Counted from the stretch's first letter, positions 48,513 to 57,647 are shown. The stretch: DNA of 64,000 nt from Butyricimonas faecihominis (GCF_033096445.1 NZ_AP028155.1:2547880-2611879); one strand, 5' to 3'. Notes: a model not told the origin generated them from the sequence alone. Numbers and translations: made by a program.

Positions 48513-49499
48513 ATGAAAAGGATTTTAATTAGTGTGGTTTTAGCTGCTATTTGTTTAAGTAGTTTCGGTCAGAAACAAGAAGAAAAGAAGAAATTCCAAA
48601 TCAAGGGACAACCGATTGTTACTGTTTTCGCGAACTATCATGCCGGGATTGGAAACGCAAATAAAGAATCCGGATTCGCACTTGATCGTGCTTACCTTGG
48701 GTATCAATTCTCCTTGACAGAAAAATTAAGCGGAAAAGTTGTGTTTGACATGGGTTCCACCAAAGTTTCAGGTTCCGACCTCGAAAGAGTGGCGTATATA
48801 AAGAATGCCATGTTAAGCTGGAAGACGGGTAATTTCACGCTGGACTTCGGTTTGATCGGTTTGGAACAATTCAACGTACAGGAAAAATTCTGGGGATATC
48901 GTTATATCATGAAATCCTTCCAAGACGAGTATAAATTCGGTTCCAGCGCAGATATGGGAATCTTGGGTAAATACAAATTTACAAAATGGCTCTCTGCCGA
49001 CATCACGATTAGTAACGGGGAAGGTTACAAAAAATTGAACGGTGACAACAAATACAGGTATGCCGTGGGAGCAACAATTCTTCCCGTTAAGAATTTGACT
49101 CTGCGCGCTTATTACGATCTTGCCAGTAAGAACATCGAAGAAGACGAGACTAAAGATCAACAGAATTTAGCCTTCTTCGCTGGTTACAAACACGAGTTAT
49201 TCTCCATCGGAGCTGAATATAACCAAATGTATAACACCAAGTTCAAGGAAGACAACGATCAATCCGGATTCTCCGTTTATTCTACTATCAAGCTGGAAGA
49301 TCAATTCAATCTCTTCGGAAGATATGATAACCTAGGTTCCAAAGATGATTGGAGCAGTGCTGACGGACAACGAATCTTAGTAGGTGTTCAATATGCCCCG
49401 ATCAAACAACTAAAAATCGCCCCGAATTTCTCCACTTGGAACCCAAGAGACGGTAAATCAAGCTCTTTCGTCTATCTGAACATCGAATTCAAGTTGTAA
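48513..49499 (+). CDS. Outer-membrane porin, probably phosphate-inducible (OprP/OprO-like)
   Basis: 328 residues. A signal peptide (ILISVVLAAICLSSFGQ) is followed by alternating beta strands consistent with a 16- to 18-strand barrel (LDRAYLGYQFSLTEKLSGKVVFDMG, LDFGLIGLEQFNVQEKFWGYRY). It ends in FVYLNIEFKL, with an aromatic/hydrophobic C-terminal strand. Position ahead of pstS, and a shared regulatory repeat, suggest it admits phosphate across the outer membrane. The family call rests on barrel pattern and context. Confidence 0.75.
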   Translation: MKRILISVVLAAICLSSFGQKQEEKKKFQIKGQPIVTVFANYHAGIGNANKESGFALDRAYLGYQFSLTEKLSGKVVFDMGSTKVSGSDLERVAYIKNAMLSWKTGNFTLDFGLIGLEQFNVQEKFWGYRYIMKSFQDEYKFGSSADMGILGKYKFTKWLSADITISNGEGYKKLNGDNKYRYAVGATILPVKNLTLRAYYDLASKNIEEDETKDQQNLAFFAGYKHELFSIGAEYNQMYNTKFKEDNDQSGFSVYSTIKLEDQFNLFGRYDNLGSKDDWSSADGQRILVGVQYAPIKQLKIAPNFSTWNPRDGKSSSFVYLNIEFKL

Positions 49500-49551
49500 C
49501 ATTAATGTAACAAATGCGCAACATTCGTGTAACAAGATTCATCTAAACTTG
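49495..49551 (+). promoter_or_regulatory. Candidate Pho box and promoter of pstS
   Basis: Half-sites TGTAAC (49495), TGTAAC (49506), CGCAAC (49517) and TGTAAC (49528), each 11 bp apart. TAAACTTG (49544-49551, one mismatch) is the -7 element, 32 bp after the second half-site. The first half-site overlaps the porin stop codon. Confidence 0.7.
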
Positions 49552-49598
49552 CAGTGTAATAAATGAATCAGAAGACGTTGAAATTAATACTATCAGAA

Positions 49599-50657
49599 AT
49601 GAAAAATTTATTGATCCTTATTTTAGCTATCGCTATTGCATCTTGCGGGAACTCGAAGAAGAACAAAGAGTCCGAGAGCAAAAAAATGAACATCGCTGCA
49701 GCCGGAGCTACTTTCCCCTTACCATTCTACAACTTGGCATTCAAGACCTACCAAGAGAAAACGGGTAACGCCGTGACTTACGGGGGTATTGGTAGTGGCG
49801 GTGGTATCAGAAGCCTGAAAGACAAGATTGTTGATTTCGGGGGATCGGATGCCTACCTGTCTGACGCGGAGATGCAAGAGATGCCCTACGCAACGGTACA
49901 CATCCCGACTTGTATGGGAGCCGTGGTTATGGCTTACAATTTACCGGAAGTGAAAGAATTAAAACTTTCCGGAGAGGTGGTTGCCGACATCTATCTGGGC
50001 AAAATCACCAAATGGAATGATGCTAAAATTCAGGAATTAAATCCCGGAGTAACTCTTCCGGACAAAGAATTAACCCCGGTATACCGTTCAGATGGTAGCG
50101 GTACCACCTTCGTTTTCAGTGATTACTTGACGAAAGTAAGCAATGATTGGAAAGAAAACGTGGGTACAGGTAAATCATTGAAATGGCCGGCAGGCTTGGC
50201 AGCTAAAGGTAATCCCGGTGTAGCCGGAACAATCAGCCAAACCCCCGGAGCGATCGGATACGTGGGATCAGAGTACGCTTTCTCCTTGAATATTCCGATG
50301 GCCCAAATGAAAAACGCTTCCGGCAACTTCATCATGCCGAATACAGAAAGTATTTCCGCAGCAGCAAAAGGCGAAATGCCGGCAGATACCCGTACCATGA
50401 TCACGAACTCTTCCGCACCGGACGCTTACCCCATCAGTTGTTTCACATGGATTATCCTTTACAAGGAACAAGCCTATGCAAACAGAAGCCTAGCACAAGC
50501 ACAGGCAACCGTGAAATTACTCGATTGGATGTTAAGCCCGGAAGCACAAGCATTGACTACAAAAGTTCATTACTCTCCCCTTCCCCAATCAGCCGTGGCT
50601 AACGCCAAAACACTATTAAACTCTATAAGTTTCGAGGGCAAAAAAGTCCTGAATTAA
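49599..50657 (+). CDS. pstS: Phosphate ABC transporter, substrate-binding lipoprotein PstS
   Basis: 352 residues from the ATG at 49599, which gives a clean lipoprotein signal (LLILILAIAIASC). The alternative ATG at 49563 lies about where transcription should start and is rejected. Phosphate-binding loops are visible: AGATFPLPFYN (residues 32-42), GSGGGIRSL, DFGGSDAYLSD and RSDGSGTTFVFSDYL. It captures phosphate and hands it to PstCAB, encoded next. Confidence 0.95.
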   Translation: MKNLLILILAIAIASCGNSKKNKESESKKMNIAAAGATFPLPFYNLAFKTYQEKTGNAVTYGGIGSGGGIRSLKDKIVDFGGSDAYLSDAEMQEMPYATVHIPTCMGAVVMAYNLPEVKELKLSGEVVADIYLGKITKWNDAKIQELNPGVTLPDKELTPVYRSDGSGTTFVFSDYLTKVSNDWKENVGTGKSLKWPAGLAAKGNPGVAGTISQTPGAIGYVGSEYAFSLNIPMAQMKNASGNFIMPNTESISAAAKGEMPADTRTMITNSSAPDAYPISCFTWIILYKEQAYANRSLAQAQATVKLLDWMLSPEAQALTTKVHYSPLPQSAVANAKTLLNSISFEGKKVLN

Positions 50658-50660
50658 TAA

Positions 50661-50731
50661 AGTTACAAGTTTACAGGTTGCAAGTTGAATCTTGCCAACC
50701 TGTAACTTGTAACCTGTAACTTGTAACTAAC
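50661..50731. repeat. Palindrome of GTTACAAG-type units between pstS and pstC
   Basis: The left arm GTTACAAGTTTACAGGTTG and a right arm carrying CAACCTGTAACTTGTAAC pair across a short loop. Extra TGTAAC units at 7-bp spacing follow, up to the pstC start. The mRNA would form a stable hairpin between the two genes. Confidence 0.82.
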
Positions 50732-50732
50732 T

Positions 50733-51584
50733 ATGCGTGATCTTATTTTTAAACGGCTACTCTCTATTTGTTGTATCCTGATTCTACTGATTAGTGCCGG
50801 CATGATTTATTCACTGGTCAGCGGCTCGATCCCGGCTCTCAGCCATTACGGATTCTTCCAGTTTATCGGGTCAACAGAATGGGATCCCCATCCGGACAGA
50901 GAAACTTATGGAGCCCTTTCCTTTATCGTGGGAACCCTCCTAACCTCTTTTCTGGCACTTATATTCTGTATCCCATTTTCTCTGCCCGTGGCACTTTTCA
51001 CGGGTGAATTCTTTCGAGGTAAAAAGATTGCCACGTTCATCAGTTCCATTATAGATTTACTCGCGGGAATTCCCTCGATCGTGTACGGATTATGGGGATT
51101 TTATACCTTCCGCCCGATTATCATCGAGATGGGAGTCAATTCACAAGGATTCGGAGTATTGACCTCATCCATTATTCTGGCAATCATGATCATCCCCTAT
51201 GCATCCTCCCTCAGTGGCGAGTTCATATCCATGGTTCCCAACGAACTGAAAGAGGCTGCATATAGTTTGGGAGCCACCCGCTACGAGGTGATCAGAACAG
51301 TCACTTTTCCCTCTGCCGGTTCCGGAGTATTTGCCAGCTATATCCTAGCTCTGGGACGGGCTCTTGGAGAAACCATGGCAGTAACCATGCTTATCGGCAA
51401 CACGAATAACTTGCCCACCTCACTGGCAGACACGGGTAACACGATGGCCAGTATCATCGCAAACCAGTTCGGAGAGGCAGACGGGTTAAAATTAAGCTCC
51501 TTGATTGCCATCGGGTTACTATTATTCCTGATCACGGCAATCATCAATCTAGTGGCAAAACTCATCATCAAGAAACTTAATTGA
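50733..51584 (+). CDS. pstC: Phosphate ABC transporter permease PstC
   Basis: 283 residues with about six membrane helices. The permease coupling loop is NELKEAAYSLGATRYEVIRTVTFPSAGSG, followed by ALGRALGETMAVTMLIGN, both typical of PstC. It pairs with PstA in the inner membrane. It overlaps or abuts the following gene. Confidence 0.95.
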   Translation: MRDLIFKRLLSICCILILLISAGMIYSLVSGSIPALSHYGFFQFIGSTEWDPHPDRETYGALSFIVGTLLTSFLALIFCIPFSLPVALFTGEFFRGKKIATFISSIIDLLAGIPSIVYGLWGFYTFRPIIIEMGVNSQGFGVLTSSIILAIMIIPYASSLSGEFISMVPNELKEAAYSLGATRYEVIRTVTFPSAGSGVFASYILALGRALGETMAVTMLIGNTNNLPTSLADTGNTMASIIANQFGEADGLKLSSLIAIGLLLFLITAIINLVAKLIIKKLN

Positions 51585-51592
51585 TTGCAACA

Positions 51593-52456
51593 ATGAGTAG
51601 TTTAAGATATAGAACGATAAAAAACAAGGTCTTTTTCTACACGACCTGTTTTCTGGCCTCTCTGACGGTAATCCCGTTATTCGCCATCATCTGGGAATTA
51701 ATCAAAAAAGGCTACAAACAGATTAATTGGAACTTTTTCACGGAGAGCGCTCCAAGTACCTTGGACGCCATGCTGGCCAGAGGTACGGGAGACATTATTC
51801 CGGGCGGAATTGCAAACGGGATTACCGGTACGTTACTCATGGTTGTCCTAGCCGCAATTATTGCTATCCCTATCGGAATCATGGTCGGCATTCATCTCTC
51901 GGAACACCCGAAGACCAAATTTTCGAACATCACTCGTTTCTTGACAGATCTGATTCAAGGTAGCCCTTCCATCGTAATCGGTATTATCGCTTATGCATGG
52001 GTCGTGAAACCCCTAGGTAGTTATTCCGCCCTCGCGGGAAGTGTCGCCCTTAGTATCATGATGCTCCCGTTAATCGTGCGTTCCACGGAAGAGACGTTAA
52101 AGATGCTCCCGGGAAGTTTGAAAGAGGCCGGACTTGCATTAGGAGCCTCCTACACCAGTGTCATTCTAAAAGTATTGTTACCCGCAGCCTTCGGGGGATT
52201 GTTCACGGGTATCTTGCTGGCTATCTCCCGGGTTATGGGCGAAACCGCACCCCTGATGTTAACAGCCTTGGGTAGCACCGCTATCAACTGGGACGTGTTG
52301 AAACCCACGAGCGCGGTTCCCTTGTTGATCTGGGAGTTTTACAATGACCCGAACCTGATCGACATGATCTGGAGTTCCTCCCTCTTCCTGTTAATGTTAA
52401 TTCTGACCCTCAATATTATAGCAAAACAAATTGCAAAAAAATGGAGAGTTCAATAA
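51593..52456 (+). CDS. pstA: Phosphate ABC transporter permease PstA
   Basis: 287 residues from the ATG at 51593; a TTG twelve bases earlier, overlapping the pstC stop, is the alternative. Six membrane helices and the PstA coupling loop GSLKEAGLALGASYTSVILKVLLPAAFGG are present, then AISRVMGETAPLMLTALG. It is immediately downstream of pstC. Confidence 0.95.
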   Translation: MSSLRYRTIKNKVFFYTTCFLASLTVIPLFAIIWELIKKGYKQINWNFFTESAPSTLDAMLARGTGDIIPGGIANGITGTLLMVVLAAIIAIPIGIMVGIHLSEHPKTKFSNITRFLTDLIQGSPSIVIGIIAYAWVVKPLGSYSALAGSVALSIMMLPLIVRSTEETLKMLPGSLKEAGLALGASYTSVILKVLLPAAFGGLFTGILLAISRVMGETAPLMLTALGSTAINWDVLKPTSAVPLLIWEFYNDPNLIDMIWSSSLFLLMLILTLNIIAKQIAKKWRVQ

Positions 52457-52533
52457 TTGTAAATTTTAAATTTTAAATTGCATTACAAACAGGCTTTCAA
52501 TCTAAAATTTAAAATCTAAAATCTAAAATTAAT
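52457..52533. repeat. A/T-rich palindromic array between pstA and pstB
   Basis: TTTTAAATTTTAAATT on the left and TCTAAAATTTAAAATCTAAAATC on the right, in an imperfect inverted arrangement ending right before the pstB ATG. Confidence 0.75.
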
Positions 52534-52534
52534 C

Positions 52535-53302
52535 ATGGTTATCACAAATCCTATATTACAACTTAAAAAAGTTTCCATTTCGTACACCCCGGGAAAAAAC
52601 GCGGTAGAAGAAGTTAGCGCGGATATTGCAGAAAAGAAAATCACGGCTATCATGGGCCCCTCCGGATGTGGAAAGAGTACCTTGTTACGGGCGATCAACC
52701 GGATGCACGAATTGTACCCGGACATCAAGACCACGGGAGAGATTCTCCTGAACGGAAAAAATATATTAAAGACAAACCCCATGGAAGTACGACGCATGGC
52801 GGGAATGGTATTCCAACGCCCGAACCCGTTCCCCACGATGAGCATTTATGACAACGTGATCGCCGGGTATAAATTGAACGGGATTTCTCTTCCCAAGCAG
52901 GAAAAAGACCAGTTAGTAGAGGAAAGCCTTAAAAACGTGGGATTATGGGACGAAGTGAAAGACTCCCTATTCAAGAAAGGGACCTTCCTTTCCGGTGGTC
53001 AGCAGCAACGGTTATGCATTGCCCGGGCTCTTTCACTAAAACCGAAAGTTTTGCTAATGGATGAGCCGACCTCAGCCTTGGACCCGATTGCCACCAATCG
53101 AATCGAAGAGTTGTTGCTGGATCTGAAAAACGAATTCACAATCTTGATTGTCACACATAATATGTCACAGGCAGCTCGTATATCGGATTACTCGATGTTC
53201 ATGTACCTCGGTCATTTAATCGAATATGACGAAACCCAGAAAATGTTCACAAACCCAAGTGACAAACGCACGGAAGAGTACTTGACGGGACAATTCGGAT
53301 AA
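52535..53302 (+). CDS. pstB: Phosphate ABC transporter ATPase PstB
   Basis: 255 residues. Walker A GPSGCGKST (about 41-49), Q-loop in MVFQRPNPFPTMSIYDNV, signature LSGGQQQRLCIARAL, Walker B VLLMDEPTSALDP and the switch His in IVTHNM. It powers PstCA. Standard length for PstB. Confidence 0.97.
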   Translation: MVITNPILQLKKVSISYTPGKNAVEEVSADIAEKKITAIMGPSGCGKSTLLRAINRMHELYPDIKTTGEILLNGKNILKTNPMEVRRMAGMVFQRPNPFPTMSIYDNVIAGYKLNGISLPKQEKDQLVEESLKNVGLWDEVKDSLFKKGTFLSGGQQQRLCIARALSLKPKVLLMDEPTSALDPIATNRIEELLLDLKNEFTILIVTHNMSQAARISDYSMFMYLGHLIEYDETQKMFTNPSDKRTEEYLTGQFG

Positions 53303-53332
53303 AACAATTTTTGATTTATGAGTTTAGATCGA

Positions 53333-53348
53333 ACTCCCTCTATAAACA
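53333..53348. repeat. 16-bp remnant of the 44.6-kb palindromic element
   Basis: ACTCCCTCTATAAACA is identical to 44590-44605. It lies in the pstB-phoU gap, followed by a tandem pair of ACTTTTAGCTTA units. Confidence 0.7.
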
Positions 53349-53392
53349 CATTCCTTATTAACTTTTAGCTTATAACTTTTAGCTTACACCAC

Positions 53393-54070
53393 ATGACTAC
53401 CATAAGAGAAAAATACCTAGAAAAGATTAAAGAAGACTTTGAAGTCTTATCCACCATCGTACTACAACAGATGGAACTCGTTATCACCGCAACCCACGAC
53501 AACAAAGACGGTGAATTATACACGAAGATCGAACATAATGAAGTTATCATTGACGGTCTGGAAGTAAAAATCAGGGATGAAGTCATCAACTCCATCGTAC
53601 TTTACTGCCCCAGAGCCAGTGATTGCCGAAAGATCATGTCCTATCATGATATGACGGCCTACTTGGAACGTATCGGTGACCTCTTGCTCAATATTGCCGA
53701 CTTCCTCCGGGAAGTTGAATTACAGGGTTCTCTTTACGCATCTTTCCACCCGACCATTTTATTACAATTGGAAACGGTAAAAAAAATGACACAAAATGCT
53801 ATCTTTGCCTTTACGTGTGAAGACGAGAATTTGGCAAAAGAGATTATCCGGACGGATGACCTCGTGGACAACAACCACAAAGAAATCATTCACGGGATAC
53901 CTCTTCACTTTGTCGGCAAAACGATCAAAGATCAAGATATGCTGGATGCCCTTTCCCTTAGTGGAATGTCATACAACATTGAACGAATCGGGGACAACGC
54001 CACAAACATTGCTGAAGCGGCCATTTATCTGATGGAAGGGAAAAACGCGAAACATATTCATAACAACTAA
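53393..54070 (+). CDS. phoU: Phosphate signalling regulator PhoU
   Basis: 225 residues, all helical, with two copies of the PhoU three-helix motif. The metal-binding E/D motifs are in YLERIGDLLLNIADF (first repeat) and YNIERIGDNATNIAEAAIYL (second repeat). It links the state of the Pst transporter to the PhoR-type kinase, shutting off signalling when phosphate is ample. Confidence 0.95.
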   Translation: MTTIREKYLEKIKEDFEVLSTIVLQQMELVITATHDNKDGELYTKIEHNEVIIDGLEVKIRDEVINSIVLYCPRASDCRKIMSYHDMTAYLERIGDLLLNIADFLREVELQGSLYASFHPTILLQLETVKKMTQNAIFAFTCEDENLAKEIIRTDDLVDNNHKEIIHGIPLHFVGKTIKDQDMLDALSLSGMSYNIERIGDNATNIAEAAIYLMEGKNAKHIHNN

Positions 54071-54081
54071 ATTTTAGAGCA

Positions 54082-54765
54082 ATGGATAAACAACGGATAT
54101 TAGTGGTTGACGATGAAGAGGACCTGAGAGAAATTTTAAAATTCAACTTGGAGAGCGAAGGTTACCTAGTTGACACCGCACCCTCCGCGGAAGAGGCTCT
54201 AAAGATGCTGACCGAGGAATATGATCTAATCCTGCTGGACGTGATGATGGGAGGAATGTCAGGGTTCAAGATGGCGGAGAAACTTCGGAAAGATCTTCAC
54301 AACTCAACCCCGATCATCTTTCTGACGGCCAAAGACACGGAAAATGACATGCTCACCGGTTTCAATATCGGGGGCGACGACTATATATCCAAACCTTTCT
54401 CGATCAAGGAAGTTTCGGCAAGAGTGAAAGCCGTCTTGAAAAGAGCAGGTTCGTTGAATGCTGCCAATAAAAAACAGGTGATCGATATAGGTGAGATGCA
54501 CATCGATTTAAGTACAAAATGTGTCTCCATCCACGATCGGCTCATCCCGATTACCAAAAAGGAATTTGAAATATTAAACATGCTGGCACAATCTCCCGGA
54601 AAAATATTCTCCCGCGAAGACATTCTCAATAAGGTATGGAGTGACGACAGCTACGTGCTTGAACGCACCGTCGACGTACACATCACCCGACTGAGAAAAA
54701 AACTGGGCGAACAGGGAAAACATATCGCAAATCGTTCCGGGTACGGCTATTGCGTGGAACTTTAA
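54082..54765 (+). CDS. phoB: PhoB/OmpR-type response regulator
   Basis: 227 residues. A receiver domain (VVDDEEDLREIL at the start, phospho-acceptor Asp53 in LILLDVMMGG, Thr in IFLTAKD, Lys in ISKPFS) is joined to an OmpR-type winged helix (ITKKEFEILNMLAQSPGKIFSREDIL, LERTVDVHITRLRKKLG). OmpR-type regulators bind direct repeats with an 11-bp period, matching the TGTAAC repeats upstream of the porin and pstS. It is 11 bp after phoU. Confidence 0.92.
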   Translation: MDKQRILVVDDEEDLREILKFNLESEGYLVDTAPSAEEALKMLTEEYDLILLDVMMGGMSGFKMAEKLRKDLHNSTPIIFLTAKDTENDMLTGFNIGGDDYISKPFSIKEVSARVKAVLKRAGSLNAANKKQVIDIGEMHIDLSTKCVSIHDRLIPITKKEFEILNMLAQSPGKIFSREDILNKVWSDDSYVLERTVDVHITRLRKKLGEQGKHIANRSGYGYCVEL

Positions 54766-54789
54766 ACGTTAATACAAAAACTATTTCCA

Positions 54790-56550
54790 ATGAAATTATC
54801 CTATAAACAGAAGTTGTTCATTTACTTCTTCATTGTATTCGCCGTCTTCACGGTTGTCATTACCTTTTTCCAACAGAACCGGGAAAAAGCCTATAAAACG
54901 GAGACCTTGCGTACCACGCTGGACGATTATTCCGACATCATCGCCCGTTACGTTCAACAACATCATCTGATAAACAACGGGCAAATGGATTCTTTAAAGA
55001 ATGTACTCGTACTTATGCCCTCCAACTTACGATTAACAATAGTGGATCATGATGGTAAAGTTCTTTATGACAATAGTCTCGACAAGGAACAAGAGATCGA
55101 AAACCACTTGCAGCGTCCGGAAATCCAAACGGCATTAATCCAAAAAACAGGAACCGCCATCCGGCTTTCTAAAAGTACCGGGGTCGAGTACTATTATTTT
55201 GCCAAAGACTACATGAATTATTTTATCCGGGTGGCTCTCCCTTACGACATCGAGATCCAGAACTTTTTAAAGACGGACAACATATTCCTGTATTTTATCA
55301 CGCTACTATTCTTTATCACGCTGATCTCGCTGATTTATATCTCCGATCGTTTCGGGAAAGCAATTTCCGGACTGAAAGATTTTATCGTTTCGGCCGACAA
55401 TCACAACATTAATTACAACAATATTCATTTCCCGAATACGGAACTGGGAGAGATCGGTGAAAAGATCATTCATAACTATCAACTTTTAGAAGAGAGCAAC
55501 AAGCAGATCAACGTGGAACAGGAGAAACTTCTCCGTCACTTCCACTACTCCGACGAGGGAATTGCCATCTTCTCCGCTAACCGGGAAAAGATATATGCCA
55601 ACACGCATTTTATCCAGTACTTGAACATTATCCTAGACGAACCGACATTCAAAGTCGAAAAACTTCTGGAACAACCGGATTTCAAAGAACTAAACGAATT
55701 CTTGCAAAAGAACACCCCGGTAAACCCAAATACCACCAATATCCCCGTGTACCAGAACAAGATCAGCAAGGCTGGCAAACATTTTGCCGTAAAACTATTG
55801 ATTTTCACGGATAACAGTTTCGAAATCACCCTAAACAACATCTCTGATAACGAGAAAAACAGGCTCCTAAAACAGGAGATGACGAATAATATCGCCCACG
55901 AGCTAAGAACTCCGGTAAGCAGTATTCGCGGTTATATCGAGACCCTTTTGGAACAACCCCATATTACCCCGGACAAGCAACATTTCTTTTTGGAACGTAC
56001 GCATTCACAAATCGTTCGCCTATCCGACTTAATCCGGGATATTGCCTTGATCACCAAGACGGAAGAGGCATCCGAACTTTTTGACAAGGAACAAGTGAAT
56101 GTTCACAACACCTTGCAGGAGGTCATTAATGACCTGCATTCCCCGATCGTAGCACACGGGATCAACGTGAAGAACGAGATAAATCCCCAGACGGTTATCG
56201 AGGGAAATAAAACGCTGGTTTATGCTATATTCCGGAATCTCATTGAAAATTCCATCAATTATGCCGGAGATCATATTTCGATCGGGGTAAACAACTACAT
56301 GGAAGACAAGGAATTTTATTATTTCTCCTACTATGACACGGGGCAAGGAATAGAAGAAAATCACTTGAACCGGATTTTCGAACGTTTCTATCGTGTATGC
56401 GAAGGACGCAGCAGGCAAAACGGTGGTTCCGGCCTAGGACTCTCCATCGTGAAGAACGCCGTTCTTTTCCATAAAGGAGACATTTCGGCAAAAAATAGAA
56501 AAGACGGGGGATTGGAATTCCTGTTCTCCCTGAAAAAAACTCTTTTCTAA
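54790..56550 (+). CDS. phoR: PhoR-type sensor histidine kinase
   Basis: 586 residues. Two membrane helices (about 9-25 and 164-184) flank a periplasmic domain of about 135 residues, larger than in E. coli PhoR. A HAMP- or PAS-like linker follows, then HisKA with the H-box HELRTP near residue 370 and HATPase with N box NLIENSINYA, DTGQGI and GGSGLGLSIVK. It should phosphorylate the regulator encoded 24 bp upstream. The sizeable periplasmic domain leaves room for direct ligand sensing; that is inference. Confidence 0.9.
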   Translation: MKLSYKQKLFIYFFIVFAVFTVVITFFQQNREKAYKTETLRTTLDDYSDIIARYVQQHHLINNGQMDSLKNVLVLMPSNLRLTIVDHDGKVLYDNSLDKEQEIENHLQRPEIQTALIQKTGTAIRLSKSTGVEYYYFAKDYMNYFIRVALPYDIEIQNFLKTDNIFLYFITLLFFITLISLIYISDRFGKAISGLKDFIVSADNHNINYNNIHFPNTELGEIGEKIIHNYQLLEESNKQINVEQEKLLRHFHYSDEGIAIFSANREKIYANTHFIQYLNIILDEPTFKVEKLLEQPDFKELNEFLQKNTPVNPNTTNIPVYQNKISKAGKHFAVKLLIFTDNSFEITLNNISDNEKNRLLKQEMTNNIAHELRTPVSSIRGYIETLLEQPHITPDKQHFFLERTHSQIVRLSDLIRDIALITKTEEASELFDKEQVNVHNTLQEVINDLHSPIVAHGINVKNEINPQTVIEGNKTLVYAIFRNLIENSINYAGDHISIGVNNYMEDKEFYYFSYYDTGQGIEENHLNRIFERFYRVCEGRSRQNGGSGLGLSIVKNAVLFHKGDISAKNRKDGGLEFLFSLKKTLF

Positions 56551-56580
56551 ATTCATAAATCCCGGCAAAAACAAGGGATC

Positions 56581-56612
56581 AAGGCTATCATACGATGTAT
56601 GATAGCCTTTTT
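56581..56612 (+). terminator. Terminator of the phosphate locus
   Basis: AAGGCTATCATAC / GTATGATAGCCTT with a 3-base loop, followed by TTT. 13-bp perfect stem. Confidence 0.92.
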
Positions 56613-56708
56613 CCATTGATTTTAACATTATTAGACGCAACCATTCACGCAATTATCCATCTAAGTAATGAAAACTAAAAAACAACGAGTAATAAAAAGG
56701 GATTTAAA

Positions 56709-57386
56709 ATGAAGTATCAAAAAGTAGTGACACTAATTATTCTTTTGCTCTCGGCAACATTCGCCTTCACATCTTGTAATGATGACGGGTATAGCTTGGA
56801 CAAATTCTGGTTAGAAGTCGGTACGATTGAAAAAACAAGTGATCAGGATTACAGAATTATACTGGACAAAGGTCCTGTATTGTACCCATCCGTTTCAAAT
56901 GTACCGGTACGTTACTTAGAAAATAATATGCGTGTGTACGCGGATTTTACCATCTTGCAAGATGCAAATCCGGGAAGTAGTGTAGATCATTACGTGCGAG
57001 TAAACGACCTGCAAAAGCTTCTTACCAAACCTATTGTACCCTATACCGAAGCCATTAGTGACAGCTTGGGTATGGATCCGATTGAATTACCGGAATACTG
57101 GATTGCCAACGACTTTATCACCTTCCGATTCTTTTATGCCGGAGGCGCTAAAGAACACATGGTCAACCTGACAAAGCATGAAGAATTAACAGCGGACGGG
57201 AAAACCCTGTTAGAATTCAGACATAATGCATACGGAGATCCGGAAAACAAAAGTCTTTACGGTTATGTCAGTTTCCCGCTAAAAGAATTATTTAACGAGG
57301 TAAGAGATTCCGTACAGTTACACATCAAGTACAAAGGTTTCGAGGAAGAAAGAACCATTGACATTACTTATCGTCCTCGTAAATAG
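56709..57386 (+). CDS. NigD-like lipoprotein
   Basis: 225 residues. The lipoprotein signal (LIILLLSATFAFTSC) is followed by a beta-rich domain starting FWLEVGTIEKTSDQDYRIILDKGPVLYP, matching the NigD-like N-terminal OB-type domain, and a C-terminal beta domain. The family is widespread in gut Bacteroidota; apart from a link to nigrescin production in one species, its function is unknown. It is monocistronic between terminators. Confidence 0.82.
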   Translation: MKYQKVVTLIILLLSATFAFTSCNDDGYSLDKFWLEVGTIEKTSDQDYRIILDKGPVLYPSVSNVPVRYLENNMRVYADFTILQDANPGSSVDHYVRVNDLQKLLTKPIVPYTEAISDSLGMDPIELPEYWIANDFITFRFFYAGGAKEHMVNLTKHEELTADGKTLLEFRHNAYGDPENKSLYGYVSFPLKELFNEVRDSVQLHIKYKGFEEERTIDITYRPRK

Positions 57387-57410
57387 GTCTCATAGTGACG
57401 ATAAGATGTA

Positions 57411-57442
57411 ACGAGGAGTTTTCGGTACCGAAAGCTCCTCGT
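57411..57442 (+). terminator. Terminator after the NigD-like gene
   Basis: ACGAGGAG / CTCCTCGT arms with an inner TTTCGGTACCGAAA stem, followed by ATTCTTTT. Confidence 0.88.
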
Positions 57443-57491
57443 ATTCTTTTATCCACGAAATACATTTTTTTCAAGATTTTTCCACGTAATA

Positions 57492-57522
57492 TTTGGTAAT
57501 TCCGCAAAACTACCTATCTTTG
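57492..57522 (+). promoter_or_regulatory. Promoter of the tRNA-Tyr/tRNA-Gly unit
   Basis: TTTG (57492-57495), a 19-bp spacer and TATCTTTG (57515-57522). Both boxes are perfect. Confidence 0.85.
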
Positions 57523-57558
57523 TACCCGCTTAAAACAAGCAACTGTTCTTTGAACAAA

Positions 57559-57640
57559 GGGGAGATACCAAAGTGGCCAACTGGGGCTGACTGTAACTCA
57601 GCTGACATCGTCTTCGTAGGTTCGAATCCTGCTCTCCCCA
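57559..57640 (+). tRNA. tRNA-Tyr (anticodon GTA)
   Basis: 82 nt, class II with a long variable arm. Acceptor GGGGAGA / TCTCCCC, anticodon stem GCTGA / TCAGC with loop CTGTAAC, T-arm GTAGG-TTCGAAT-CCTGC, discriminator A. CCA not encoded. Confidence 0.97.
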
Positions 57641-57647
57641 CTTATTC

